64,000 nucleotides of DNA from Eilatimonas milleporae (lineage in GTDB: Bacteria; Pseudomonadota; Alphaproteobacteria; Sphingomonadales; Kordiimonadaceae): NCBI RefSeq assembly GCF_003688555.1, contig NZ_REFR01000010.1, positions 682,001 through 746,000 of the forward strand, read 5' to 3'. The position numbers were made by a program, and so were the translations under genes. The notes under the pieces were generated by a model. It was not told where the DNA came from. It made no database searches and was given only the letters and a program-made list of their open reading frames with translations. Every line of letters begins with the position of its first letter. Positions within the stretch are counted from its first letter, which is position 1. This document shows, piece by piece, positions 9,072 to 17,093 of this stretch.

Positions 9072-9938
9072 TCAGGCGCGGGCCGAAACCATTTGGATCA
9101 GACGCCTGGGGGAATCCAACCCCGCCTCCACGCTGACATGCGACACGCCGCCAAAGCGGGCATTGACCTCGAACAGAAAAGGACCCACTCCGTCGTGGCT
9201 CCAAAACCCTTGGTAAACGCTATGCCCGGGGATTTTCAAGTAGCGTGCCAAGGTCATGACCGCATTATCCAATATGGGAACTTTTTCAACGCATGTTTCC
9301 ACGCTTTCCCCATTCACCACGCGCACTCTCCGACGCACGACCGCATCAAGAGGATCGCCAACCAGATCGCTCAAGACATCAATGGAATATTCTGGCGCCC
9401 GGCATAAAGGCTGAACGATGAAATCACCGCTGTTTTTACGCAGGGATAACCAGTCTTCTTCACATGAAAGGGTGCAAGCCCCCTGCCCGCCACTGCCATG
9501 AACAGGCCTTGCGAAAGCCGGCAGGTTGGGAGGACCCTCAATGTCGAGAACAGGTAAGACGGGTACGCCGGCCACACCGGCCGCATCCACGAAGGCGCGT
9601 TTGTCAAGGCAAGGGGCAAGCCTGCCGGCGTCAGGCACCAGTATAACAATGCCTGCGTCCGCAAATACCGGCTTCAAGGCCGACAGGCGCGCCAGTTCGC
9701 CATCGCGTGTGGGCACGACCAGACGGACATCATGGGTGCTGCAAACGGCCAACAGCGCTTCGGCAAAGGTCTCATCATGATCGTATGGCAGGGACACAAA
9801 AATATCCGCGGTATTTCTGGCAGGAACATCCTGCCTGACATCGGCCGCGATCACCTGCCCGCCGAGCGAATGAACGGCCTGTTGGAAAAGGCGGATCAAC
9901 CGACATTTGGCATTTGCACTGGTGATCAGAACATTCAC
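9072..9938 (-). CDS. ATP-grasp protein in pse cluster
   Basis: A 288-residue CarB-like ATP-grasp enzyme. The N-terminal pre-ATP-grasp domain starts MNVLITSANAKCRLIRLF, followed by LVVPTRDGELARL and CLDKRAF. The ATP-grasp core ends with LFEVNARFGGVSHVS, which carries the metal-binding Glu and Asn. Such enzymes ligate a carboxylate to an amine or similar nucleophile. It overlaps pseI by four bases and precedes pseG by 28 bases, so it belongs to the pathway operon. No PseH N-acetyltransferase is seen nearby. This enzyme could add a different acyl or aminoacyl group to the sugar, but that is inference. Confidence 0.88.
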   Translation of the reverse strand: MNVLITSANAKCRLIRLFQQAVHSLGGQVIAADVRQDVPARNTADIFVSLPYDHDETFAEALLAVCSTHDVRLVVPTRDGELARLSALKPVFADAGIVILVPDAGRLAPCLDKRAFVDAAGVAGVPVLPVLDIEGPPNLPAFARPVHGSGGQGACTLSCEEDWLSLRKNSGDFIVQPLCRAPEYSIDVLSDLVGDPLDAVVRRRVRVVNGESVETCVEKVPILDNAVMTLARYLKIPGHSVYQGFWSHDGVGPFLFEVNARFGGVSHVSVEAGLDSPRRLIQMVSARA

Positions 9939-10990
9939 ACCAAGTGTTCCCAGGTCACAGGGGTCCCCGCCCTGACGGGGCGGCGGATCTGACGGCCCAT
10001 GATCTCAGCCAAATGGCGGGGATGAAGACCGCCGGACGGACGCACGCTCCGCACGGAAGCGGAATCGACCGCAGCCCCTTCCGTCAGATCCCGGACAAAA
10101 TATAGCGAGCGGCGGAACCGCAGGCTGTCCGCCTCCGTTTCCGTCGGGCCATAGACGGCATCACCGAGGGCCTGCCAGACTTCGCGGCTTTGACGCACCA
10201 GTGCCATCAATTCGTCAGGTTCAAGCGAAAACGGGCCATCCACCGCGCCATCATCGTCCCGGGACAAGCACACATGTTTTTCGATGAGAACCGCCCCCAG
10301 AGCCACGGCCGCCAGCGGCACTGCCAGTCCCGGAGAATGATCGGACAGTCCGACAGGCACATTGAAACGGGTCGCCATGTCAATCATGCGCCGCAGATTG
10401 GCATTGTGAACGGGCGTCGGGTAACCGCTGATACAGTGCAGGAGAGATATATCTTCCAGACCGCCCCGAAGGGCTTTTATCACATCCAGAGCCTCGGAAA
10501 TCTCTTCCCGGCTCGCCATACCGGTGGACAGAATAACAGGTTTGCCGGTTCTTGCCACATGCCGGATCAGCCCCGTATCGACCAACTCGCAAGACGCAAT
10601 CTTGTAGGCCGGTGTGCGGAGGGTTTCCAGAAGATCAACAGCTGTTGGATCAAAAGGCGCCGAGAAAACGGCTATCCCCCTTTCCCGTGCATGCTCGAAG
10701 AGCCGGGTGTGCCATTCAAACGGTGTCTGCGCCCGTGCATAAAGATCATACAGTCTTTCCCCATGCCACAACCCGCCGACACGAAAGGCCGGACCGTCAT
10801 GGTCAAGAGTGATCGTTTGCGGTTCATAGGTCTGAAATTTGACAGCATCCGCACCGGCGGCTGCGGCGGCATCAATCAGGGCAAGCGCCTTGTCAAGGGA
10901 TCCGCCATGGTTGCCTGACACTTCAGCCACCACCACAGGGGGCATCGACGGGTCACTCAGAAAACGGCTGGAAAAAATCCGCTCCCTCAT
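9935..10990 (-). CDS. pseI: Pseudaminic acid synthase PseI
   Basis: A 351-residue NeuB-family synthase that condenses phosphoenolpyruvate with the PseG product to make pseudaminic acid. The N-terminal TIM barrel shows VVAEVSGNHGGSLDKAL, ADAVKFQTYEPQTITLD, FSAPFDPTAVDLLE, AYKIASCELVD and VGLSDHSPGLAV. The C-terminal ~60 residues (SLYFVRDLTEGAAVDSASVRSV, with a following GGLHP) form the SAF / antifreeze-like domain. The LWHGERLYDLYARAQTP stretch is typical of PseI and not of sialic acid synthase. Overlaps both neighbours by four bases, a tightly coupled operon. Confidence 0.95.
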   Translation of the reverse strand: MRERIFSSRFLSDPSMPPVVVAEVSGNHGGSLDKALALIDAAAAAGADAVKFQTYEPQTITLDHDGPAFRVGGLWHGERLYDLYARAQTPFEWHTRLFEHARERGIAVFSAPFDPTAVDLLETLRTPAYKIASCELVDTGLIRHVARTGKPVILSTGMASREEISEALDVIKALRGGLEDISLLHCISGYPTPVHNANLRRMIDMATRFNVPVGLSDHSPGLAVPLAAVALGAVLIEKHVCLSRDDDGAVDGPFSLEPDELMALVRQSREVWQALGDAVYGPTETEADSLRFRRSLYFVRDLTEGAAVDSASVRSVRPSGGLHPRHLAEIMGRQIRRPVRAGTPVTWEHLV

Positions 10991-12756
10991 GCGGGTGTCT
11001 TTTGCAGTGCGGCTACTTCCCGTGCCACGGCGTCGATCCCGGCTTGCCAGCCATAGTCGGCCACGTTGACGAAACGCATATTGGGTATGAAACTCGGTCC
11101 ATCACCTCCCGCTGCCGTGCCAAGGGCCCACCAGGGATCCACGTGCATCAACAACCGGACCTGTGTGCCCACCGAGGTGGCCATCATTTGCGGCGCGATC
11201 TGCGGCCCAACGACGAAATCCAGAACACTCATCAAAGCCAGATTATTCTCTATATCCTGCCTGACGTCAAAATCGTCCCATCTGTGAATGCAGGCACCGG
11301 ACTTTTCCTCAAAACTGGCAATATCCTCCCCGACATCGCCATACTGCAGATTGACCAGATGTACATCCTCACACACGGCCAGGGGCAGGAAATCGGGCAA
11401 GCTGGTATAGTAGAAACGACGCGCGCCCATCGTCATGCCGCTTTTCCAGGATATTCCGATCTTACGCCCGTCTCCGATGGCGGACAACCGCGCGCGCCAT
11501 TTTTCAACCAGTTCAGGATCGGGCGTCAAATATCCGGACGGACAAATGGGAACACAGTCTATATCAGACCAGACATGATACGGCAGGGACCCGCATGGAA
11601 TATAAGCCTCAGCCTTGACCCCCTTGCCGGCCAGACCCTCCAGGTCCGGAAAATGACGGCGAATATCCCCCAGGACATCCTCATCCCTGTATGAGATCAC
11701 ATGAGCCTGGGGGAAAGAGCGGGCAAAAATCCCGACAAGACGGGGGTCACAGGCAATAATGACCGTCCTGACCCGCTCGATGAGCTGCGGAATCGCACGG
11801 GCAAACATGATTTCGTCGCCCAGGCCCTGCTCGGCCGCCACCAGTACGCAGTCCACCTTGTCTCCGGCACCCTGCCATTCCGGGATATCCAACTGGTATA
11901 ATGGCCGCTGTCCTTTGGCGCGTGTCAGGCGTTTTCGCCATTCATAATGACGCCACCCTTCAGCCAGCCGTCCCTCGGACAGATGATGATAACCAATGGC
12001 GATGTGTGCTTCGGGCAGATCCGAATTGAGGGAAAGGGCCTTGCGGAACAGATCAATCCGGTCCCGCTCTCTGTCAGGCGGCATCACCATGGCCAGATTG
12101 CAGACAATCCGGGCATTGTCAGGCGCCAGGCGCACGGCCTCTTCATAGAATTCGAGCGCCTGCTGCGGTCCGTCACGCATTCGGACGGCACTGCCCAGTT
12201 CGTTCCATAACATGGCATGTGCGGGAAAAAGCGGCAGGACCGCCTGTGCCGTGTCGATCACCTCGTCATAGCGTTCCAGATTGACAAGGGCATAAAACAT
12301 CAATGCATAGAACTCAGGCTTGTCCGGCCAGAGTTCGACGGCCTGCCGGCAGACCTTGGCGGCGATATCATAGAGGTGCATTTCCGCACACATATGCCCC
12401 ATGACTTCATAGACGCGCGGTTCGCCGCCATGGATCGTAATGGCCTTTTCCAGAATGTCCAATGCCTGCCGGCGGGCCCCCAGCTTGCCCAGGCAGTGGG
12501 CCAGCATCGTCAGCACCTCCAGGTCTTCAGGCAGATGATCCCAGGCGTCGAAATAACATTTGGCGGCCTTGGCCCATTCCTCCCGCATCACATGGCGGTG
12601 TCCGGCCTGAAGCATCGAGCGCACTTTCTTCGGGGCCTGCCGGGCCAGTCTGGCAGCCTGCGACACCGTGCCCAATGCATCGCCGATCCCTCTCCCCGCA
12701 CCGGGTAGGGTTTTGTTCAGCTTTGCGTGTTTTACTGGATTGTGCCCTCGGGCCAT
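10987..12756 (-). CDS. FlmG-like TPR flagellin glycosyltransferase
   Basis: About 589 residues. The N-terminal ~250 residues are TPR helices (AKCYFDAWDHLPEDLEVLTM, ALEFYEEAVRLAPDNARI, ALSLNSDLPEAHIAIGYHH). The C-terminal half resembles the GT41/GT9-like domain (VLVAAEQGLGDEIMFARAI and KIGISWKSG). This architecture matches Caulobacter FlmG, which glycosylates flagellins with pseudaminic acid; its place in the pse operon between flagellin genes supports that. I chose the internal Met at 12756 because GAAGGAA-type Shine-Dalgarno bases lie 9 upstream; the frame itself runs back to 12831. FlmG identity is from memory of its architecture, not alignment. Confidence 0.8.
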   Translation of the reverse strand: MARGHNPVKHAKLNKTLPGAGRGIGDALGTVSQAARLARQAPKKVRSMLQAGHRHVMREEWAKAAKCYFDAWDHLPEDLEVLTMLAHCLGKLGARRQALDILEKAITIHGGEPRVYEVMGHMCAEMHLYDIAAKVCRQAVELWPDKPEFYALMFYALVNLERYDEVIDTAQAVLPLFPAHAMLWNELGSAVRMRDGPQQALEFYEEAVRLAPDNARIVCNLAMVMPPDRERDRIDLFRKALSLNSDLPEAHIAIGYHHLSEGRLAEGWRHYEWRKRLTRAKGQRPLYQLDIPEWQGAGDKVDCVLVAAEQGLGDEIMFARAIPQLIERVRTVIIACDPRLVGIFARSFPQAHVISYRDEDVLGDIRRHFPDLEGLAGKGVKAEAYIPCGSLPYHVWSDIDCVPICPSGYLTPDPELVEKWRARLSAIGDGRKIGISWKSGMTMGARRFYYTSLPDFLPLAVCEDVHLVNLQYGDVGEDIASFEEKSGACIHRWDDFDVRQDIENNLALMSVLDFVVGPQIAPQMMATSVGTQVRLLMHVDPWWALGTAAGGDGPSFIPNMRFVNVADYGWQAGIDAVAREVAALQKTPA

Positions 12757-12901
12757 TGCCGCAATTCCTTCGGTCGCCTCGAATACAGTCGGATATAAAT
12801 ATTGCGTAATCGTAAGCAAACCTCGAACCAACCTGAATTTTTAATAGAATGTCGCACAGGCGGTATCAATTATGTACACTCGCCGGCACGAAAATATCCT
12901 G

Positions 12902-12917
12902 TTAGCTCAAGAGCTAA
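12902..12917. promoter_or_regulatory. Palindrome upstream of flbT
   Basis: TTAGCTC-AA-GAGCTAA, a near-perfect 16-base palindrome ending 18 bases before the flbT ATG, in the gap between divergent flmG-like and flbT genes. It may be an operator or a short mRNA hairpin. No regulator can be named. Confidence 0.35.
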
Positions 12918-12935
12918 ACATAAAGAGGTTCGGGG

Positions 12936-13337
12936 ATGGCACTCAAACTGTCGCTCAAGCCGGGCGAAAAGCTGGTCATAAATGGCGCGGTTATTGCTAA
13001 TGGTGACCGTAGAAGCACACTTGTGGTGCGCAACAAGGTCTCCATCCTTCGCGAGAAGGATATAATGCAAGAGGAAGACGTTACAACGCCGGCACGGCGA
13101 ATCTATTTTCCGATCATGCTGATGTATATGGATCCGGACAATCAGGGAAAATATTATGAGGAGTTCGTGCTGCGCATGAGCGAATTCATGAATGCCATAA
13201 GTACACCCGATGCCGTTCAGACCTGCGTCAAAATCAGCAAAAGCGTAATGGCAAAAAGCTATTATCAGGCCTTGATGGGCTGCAAGAAACTTATCGCATT
13301 TGAAGAAGAACGTCTGTCGTACAGTCCATCGGAGTAA
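12936..13337 (+). CDS. flbT: Flagellin translation regulator FlbT
   Basis: A 133-residue FlbT. In Caulobacter, FlbT binds the 5' untranslated region of flagellin mRNA and lowers its stability or translation until hook assembly is complete. Family features seen: KLSLKPGEKLVINGAVI at the N-terminus, the basic RRSTLVVRNKVSILREKDIM block, and ARRIYFPIMLMYMDPDN. Length matches the family. It is transcribed with flaF, which begins seven bases after its stop. Divergent from the flmG-like gene. Confidence 0.96.
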   Translation: MALKLSLKPGEKLVINGAVIANGDRRSTLVVRNKVSILREKDIMQEEDVTTPARRIYFPIMLMYMDPDNQGKYYEEFVLRMSEFMNAISTPDAVQTCVKISKSVMAKSYYQALMGCKKLIAFEEERLSYSPSE

Positions 13338-13344
13338 AACCCCT

Positions 13345-13764
13345 ATGTCCTACCAGTCCTATCAGAAGGTCCAGCAACAATCGGAAGATCCGCGCCAGAC
13401 GGAATACCGGCTGTTTGCCGACGTGACCCGGTCGCTGCTGGAGGTCAAGGACAGGAAACCGACGGATCCGGACCTGATCAAGGCGCTCGACTGGAACAGG
13501 CGCATGTGGTCAACCTTTGCCAGCGATTGCGGCACGAAAGGCAACCAACTTCCCGACCAGTTAAGGGCTTCCATTATTTCCCTGTCGCTCTGGGTGTCGC
13601 GGCATTCATCGCAGGTCATGCGTGGTACGGCAAAAGTGGACCCCTTGGTTAAGATCAACAGGACGGTCATGGACGGACTGGCACAACAGGCAAAGCTGGC
13701 GGGAGAAGAAAACCGCACCGGCACCCCCATGCAGCCTCAACAATCCATCAACAGCCACATTTAA
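13345..13764 (+). CDS. flaF: Flagellin biosynthesis regulator FlaF
   Basis: A 139-residue FlaF, which in Caulobacter acts opposite to FlbT and is needed for flagellin synthesis or secretion. Seen: SYQKVQQQSEDPRQTEYRLF at the N-terminus, the conserved start of FlaF proteins, then ALDWNRRMWSTFASDCG and a SIISLSLWVSRHS helix. I start at the ATG at 13345; the frame is open to 13300 but that part overlaps flbT and is not FlaF-like. A GGAG lies 11 bases upstream. Second gene of the flbT-flaF operon. Confidence 0.95.
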   Translation: MSYQSYQKVQQQSEDPRQTEYRLFADVTRSLLEVKDRKPTDPDLIKALDWNRRMWSTFASDCGTKGNQLPDQLRASIISLSLWVSRHSSQVMRGTAKVDPLVKINRTVMDGLAQQAKLAGEENRTGTPMQPQQSINSHI

Positions 13765-14111
13765 ATCCTGCTAAATTCTGGGGCTTTTTCGCCGCGGATT
13801 TCTATGCCGGCACCCGCTCCGGATACGGACTGAAACCGGCTCCCGAATTTCTGATCCCACTTTTCTCAATCAACGCCTTTCATAATTCTGAATACGGCTT
13901 TCGCTTCGCAGCGCTTCCATCAGATGCGCATAACCGGCAGATTTTGCCCAGCCCGGCAACTCTTGCAGCCCCTTGCCCGGCATTTTTTGCTCCACGGGAA
14001 ATATTTTCCGCACGCCGTCAACCGCCTGACCTTCTTGTCCAGCCTGTGATCTGAGCCAGAAACCCCGGAAAAACCAACAAAACCCAGGAAAAATCGACCG
14101 ACAGGAAAAAT

Positions 14112-14126
14112 TGGCACGCCCCCTGC
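14112..14126 (+). promoter_or_regulatory. Sigma-54 promoter of flagellin 2
   Basis: TGGCAC-N5-CTGC with 10 bases between the GG and GC dinucleotides. The predicted start is about 14138, just before the first of two hairpins in the leader. Confidence 0.85.
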
Positions 14127-14139
14127 TTATAGGGGTGGC

Positions 14140-14172
14140 GGAAGCAAAAGGCTTCCATGAGCAAAAGGCTCA
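14140..14172 (+). promoter_or_regulatory. Tandem stem-loops at the 5' end of flagellin 2 mRNA
   Basis: Hairpin 1 is GGAAGC-AAAAG-GCTTCC (14140-14156). After one A comes hairpin 2, TGAGC-AAAAG-GCTCA (14158-14172). Both have 5-base A-rich loops. Hairpin 1 starts about two bases after the predicted sigma-54 start site. An ATG at 14157 spans the junction and opens only a six-codon frame. The flagellin ATG follows 26 bases later. Flagellin 3 has the same layout with compensatory base changes. Confidence 0.6.
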
Positions 14173-14198
14173 ATTGACTCTCAGAATGGAGAAACAAC

Positions 14199-15023
14199 AT
14201 GGCGTTTTCCGTCAACACCAATGGTGCTGCGCTCGCGGCACTGCGCAACCTCAACGTCACCAATGCAAGCCTTGAAATCACGCAGAGCCAGATCAATACG
14301 GGTCTGGAAATTGCGGGGGCTCGCGATGGTGCTGCCGTTTTCGCAATCGCCCAGCAGCTAAGGTCGGATCTGGCCGGCCTGAATTCTGTTCAGGACTCCC
14401 TGAACCGGGCCTCTTCCTCGCTGGATGTGGCCATTGCCGGCGGCGAGGCGATTTCCGACCTTCTGATCGAAATGCGCGAACTGGCTGTGGCAGCAGCCGA
14501 CGAAGGTCTGGATTCTGACTCACGGACTGCTTTGAATGACGAATTCATAGAACTGCGCGATCAGATCGATTCCATTGCAACGTCGGCTGACTTTAACGGC
14601 ACCAATGCCATCAACACCGGTGGCTCCAGCATCAGCGCCATCACCAATGACACCGGCACGACCAGCATTTCGGTCGCGGCCGTCGATCTGAGCCTGTCGG
14701 GCCTCAGCCTCGCGTCCACGGTGATCGGTACCGATGCCTCCACCGCTGCAACCGCCGTGACCACCCTGGATACGGCACTGACCACCGTGAACAACGCTCT
14801 GTCCGACTTCGGTGCCTTCGGCACACGTCTGGACGTTCAGCAGTCGTTCACCACCAGATTGTCTGACTCGATCGAAGTGGGTATCGGCAATATCGTCGAT
14901 GCGGACTTGGCCCAGGCCAGCGCCGACCTGCAGGCCTTGCAGGTGCAGCAGCAGCTTGGCCTTCAGGCCTTGTCCATTGCCAATCAGGCACCACAGTCGA
15001 TCCTCAGCCTCTTTGGCGGCTAA
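14199..15023 (+). CDS. Flagellin 2
   Basis: A 274-residue flagellin with the D0/D1 N-terminus (MAFSVNTNGAALAALRNL, QSQINTGLEIAGARDGAAV) and C-terminus (ASADLQALQVQQQLGLQALS, ending SILSLFGG). ATG preceded by GGAG eight bases upstream. Own sigma-54 promoter and own downstream terminator, so probably monocistronic. Its central third is almost identical at nucleotide level to flagellin 3, far more so than the coding ends, which suggests gene conversion. The central Ser/Thr-rich region (GGSSISAITNDTGTTSISVA) is where pseudaminic acid would be attached if it follows the Campylobacter or Caulobacter pattern. Confidence 0.97.
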   Translation: MAFSVNTNGAALAALRNLNVTNASLEITQSQINTGLEIAGARDGAAVFAIAQQLRSDLAGLNSVQDSLNRASSSLDVAIAGGEAISDLLIEMRELAVAAADEGLDSDSRTALNDEFIELRDQIDSIATSADFNGTNAINTGGSSISAITNDTGTTSISVAAVDLSLSGLSLASTVIGTDASTAATAVTTLDTALTTVNNALSDFGAFGTRLDVQQSFTTRLSDSIEVGIGNIVDADLAQASADLQALQVQQQLGLQALSIANQAPQSILSLFGG

Positions 15024-15117
15024 CAAGCGTCCTCGATAAGCGTTCCAACACTCCTCAGAGAACCGGTAGAACCAGTAGAATAACCGACCGGATCAAAACA
15101 AAGACGCACCTGCCGCC

Positions 15118-15147
15118 GGGGGAGCTGACAGCTCCCCCCTTCCTTTT
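15118..15147 (+). terminator. Terminator of flagellin 2
   Basis: GGGGGAGCT-GAC-AGCTCCCCC stem (15118-15138) followed by CTTCCTTTT, a U-rich tail. It lies 95 bases after the flagellin 2 stop. Confidence 0.85.
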
Positions 15148-15355
15148 AACGTCCTTCCTTATTCATACCACTCACCCGTCCGGGACATTGCCGACACAGA
15201 GCGGCAGTTTTTGCCGGTTAGATACGGGTCATGTGGGCACATTGTGCCAAATGGGCAAAATATGCCTACTTTATTTATCTATATCGTATCGATCGAAAAT
15301 ACACTTTCTTATTTTAAATCATATACTTAACGATTTTTATAAACTTTTATCAAAT

Positions 15356-15370
15356 TGGCCCCATTCTTGC
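15356..15370 (+). promoter_or_regulatory. Sigma-54 promoter of flagellin 3
   Basis: TGGCCCCATTCTTGC, with GG and GC 10 bases apart. The predicted start is about 15382. The -24 element is TGGCCC rather than TGGCAC. Confidence 0.82.
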
Positions 15371-15382
15371 AAAATTTCCCTC

Positions 15383-15413
15383 GGGACAAAAAGTCCCATG
15401 GGCAAAAAGCCCA
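15383..15413 (+). promoter_or_regulatory. Tandem stem-loops at the 5' end of flagellin 3 mRNA
   Basis: Hairpin 1 is GGGAC-AAAAA-GTCCC (15383-15397). After one A comes hairpin 2, TGGGC-AAAAA-GCCCA (15399-15413). Layout, loop size and one-base spacing equal those of flagellin 2, and stem changes are compensated on both arms. The ATG at the junction (15398) is in frame with flagellin 3, 15 codons upstream of its start. The leader hairpins begin within two bases of the predicted transcription start. Confidence 0.62.
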
Positions 15414-15442
15414 CATACATAACTCCAAAAAGGAGAAGCAAA

Positions 15443-16264
15443 ATGGCTTTTTCGGTAAACACCAATGCAGGTGCGCTTGCCGCCCTGCGCAACCTCAACA
15501 CCACCAATGCTGGTCTTCAAACAACTCAGAACCGGATCAATACCGGTCTTGCAGTTGCCGGTGCCCGTGACGGGGCCGCCACTTTCAACATTGCGCAAAC
15601 TCTGCGGGCGGACGTTGCCGGCTTGAACTCGGTACAGGCATCACTGAACCGGGCTTCATCGGCTTTGGATGTTGCCATCGCCGGTGGCGAGGCAATTTCC
15701 GATCTGCTTATTGAAGCGCGCGAACTGGCTGTGGCAGCAGCCGACGAAGGTCTCGACTCAACATCTCGTACTGCGTTGAACGATGAATTCGTCGAACTGC
15801 GGGATCAGATTGATGCCATTGCAGCGTCAGCTGACTTTAATGGCACCAATGCTATCAATACCGGTGGCTCGAGCATCAGCGCCATCACCAACGACACCGG
15901 CACGACCAATATTTCGGTCGCGGCCGTCGACCTGAGCCTGTCGGGCCTCAGCCTCGCGTCCACGGTGATCGGCACCGACGCTTCCACAGCGGCAACCGCC
16001 GTTACGACCATCGATGCAGCACTGACCACCGTGAACAACGCTCTGTCCGACTTCGGTGCCTTCGGTACACGTCTGGATGTTCAGCAGTCGTTCACGACAC
16101 AGCTGTCTGACTCGATCGAAGTGGGTATCGGTAACCTGGTCGATGCAGATCTGGCTCAGGAAGCTGCAAACCTGCAGGCTTTGCAGGTGCAGCAGCAGCT
16201 TGGTCTTCAGGCTCTCTCCATTGCCAATCAGGCGCCGCAGGCAATTCTGGGTCTCTTCGGTTAA
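15443..16264 (+). CDS. Flagellin 3
   Basis: A 273-residue flagellin. I start at the ATG at 15443 because it gives the conserved N-terminus MAFSVNTNAGALAALRNL and has AAGGAGAAG nine bases upstream. NRINTGLAVAGARDGA and the C-terminal LQALQVQQQLGLQALSIANQ helix complete the family pattern. Its middle (about 15830-16110) is near-identical to flagellin 2 at nucleotide level. An alternative in-frame ATG at 15398 would add 15 basic residues; it lies between the two leader hairpins and lacks a ribosome-binding site. FlaG follows 121 bases downstream. Confidence 0.96.
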   Translation: MAFSVNTNAGALAALRNLNTTNAGLQTTQNRINTGLAVAGARDGAATFNIAQTLRADVAGLNSVQASLNRASSALDVAIAGGEAISDLLIEARELAVAAADEGLDSTSRTALNDEFVELRDQIDAIAASADFNGTNAINTGGSSISAITNDTGTTNISVAAVDLSLSGLSLASTVIGTDASTAATAVTTIDAALTTVNNALSDFGAFGTRLDVQQSFTTQLSDSIEVGIGNLVDADLAQEAANLQALQVQQQLGLQALSIANQAPQAILGLFG

Positions 16265-16286
16265 GAGACTTAAATTAAAGGAATTC

Positions 16287-16310
16287 GGGAGGGCCATCCG
16301 TGGCTCTCCC
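16287..16310 (+). terminator. Hairpin between flagellin 3 and flaG
   Basis: GGGAGGGCCA-TCCG-TGGCTCTCCC, a 10-bp stem with one G-U pair and a 4-base loop, 23 bases after the flagellin stop. It has no U tail, so it is either a weak terminator limiting flaG expression or an mRNA 3'-end stabiliser. Confidence 0.5.
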
Positions 16311-16385
16311 CACTCCGCAAAAAGATTGTCAGGCACCGAACAAGATGGACAAGGAGAGAAGGAGTATCTCGCAAAGGTCAGACCC

Positions 16386-16847
16386 ATGAACGAGATTACA
16401 AATGCTGCCCCGGCTGCCCAGGTTGTAAACCTGCGCTCGGATTTGGCAAGAAGCGAGGCAAACGGCCCCGCGGACGCGCCAAGTGCAGCGCCCAGCGAAA
16501 CACCAGGCCAGACGGTCCTGCCCGTAAGCAGGCCCGAAAACCAAGGTCAGGACACCGCGTCTCAGGCTCCGGCGGATACACCGCAGAACGACCAGTCTTC
16601 GCAGCAAGAAGACCGGGACCCGTTTGAACGTGCCGCCGAAACCCTTGAAGCGTTCCTGCCGCAGGCCGACCAGATCCCGAATACGCGTCTGCGTATCGAT
16701 CTGGATGACGATACCGGTCAGTTCATCTATCAGTCCATTGACCGGGACTCCGGCGAAGTCGTCCGCCAGTTTCCTCCAGAGGAACTGTTGAACGTATTGT
16801 CGGCATTCAGGGATGTGGAAGGCCTGGCCGTGGACGATGAAGCCTGA
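16386..16847 (+). CDS. flaG: FlaG family protein
   Basis: A 153-residue protein whose C-terminal ~75 residues match FlaG: RLRIDLDDDTGQFIYQSID, GEVVRQFPPEELLNVLSAF. The N-terminal half is low in structure and rich in Ala, Pro, Ser and Gln. FlaG affects filament length in other bacteria. The start is the ATG at 16386; the same frame runs upstream to 16056 but there it overlaps flagellin 3. An AAGG lies nine bases upstream. Probably expressed by read-through from flagellin 3. Confidence 0.88.
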   Translation: MNEITNAAPAAQVVNLRSDLARSEANGPADAPSAAPSETPGQTVLPVSRPENQGQDTASQAPADTPQNDQSSQQEDRDPFERAAETLEAFLPQADQIPNTRLRIDLDDDTGQFIYQSIDRDSGEVVRQFPPEELLNVLSAFRDVEGLAVDDEA

Positions 16848-17093
16848 TCCGGCTTAAAGACGCCCGGCTGTTTTGCGCCGAAACAGATTAATTTTCATCA
16901 CCCCATGGCCTTTGCTGCGTCATGTGGTTTTCTGCGTTTTGTGAGCGACTGTCGCTATAGTGAACGATGTGGCACAAAGCGGACACCGCCTTGCCCTTGA
17001 TCCTGACGGTCCATGGCCCTAGTCTCCTCGTCTGTAAGAGTTATTTGTCGTGCCCGTGCCAGGGCTGCTCTGTTCCAGTCATGAGGGGTTTGA

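Larger units (their letters stand above)
13765..14198. other. Intergenic region between flaF and flagellin 2
   Basis: 434 bases without a gene. The only recognisable elements are the sigma-54 site at 14112-14126 and the tandem hairpins at 14140-14172. Confidence 0.7.
15024..15442. other. Intergenic region between flagellins 2 and 3
   Basis: About 420 bases. It contains the terminator at 15118-15147, an AT-rich block 15260-15355, the sigma-54 site at 15356-15370 and the tandem hairpins at 15383-15413. An open frame runs in from 15188 to the flagellin, but translation from there would place about 85 non-flagellin residues ahead of the conserved N-terminus. Confidence 0.7.

Noticed and set aside
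12880-12910. GGCACG sequence upstream of flbT as a sigma-54 site
   Set aside because: There is no GC dinucleotide at the required spacing from the GG.
15188-15442. In-frame N-terminal extension of flagellin 3
   Set aside because: The 85 extra residues are not flagellin-like, span the promoter, and the ATG at 15443 has a good ribosome-binding site.
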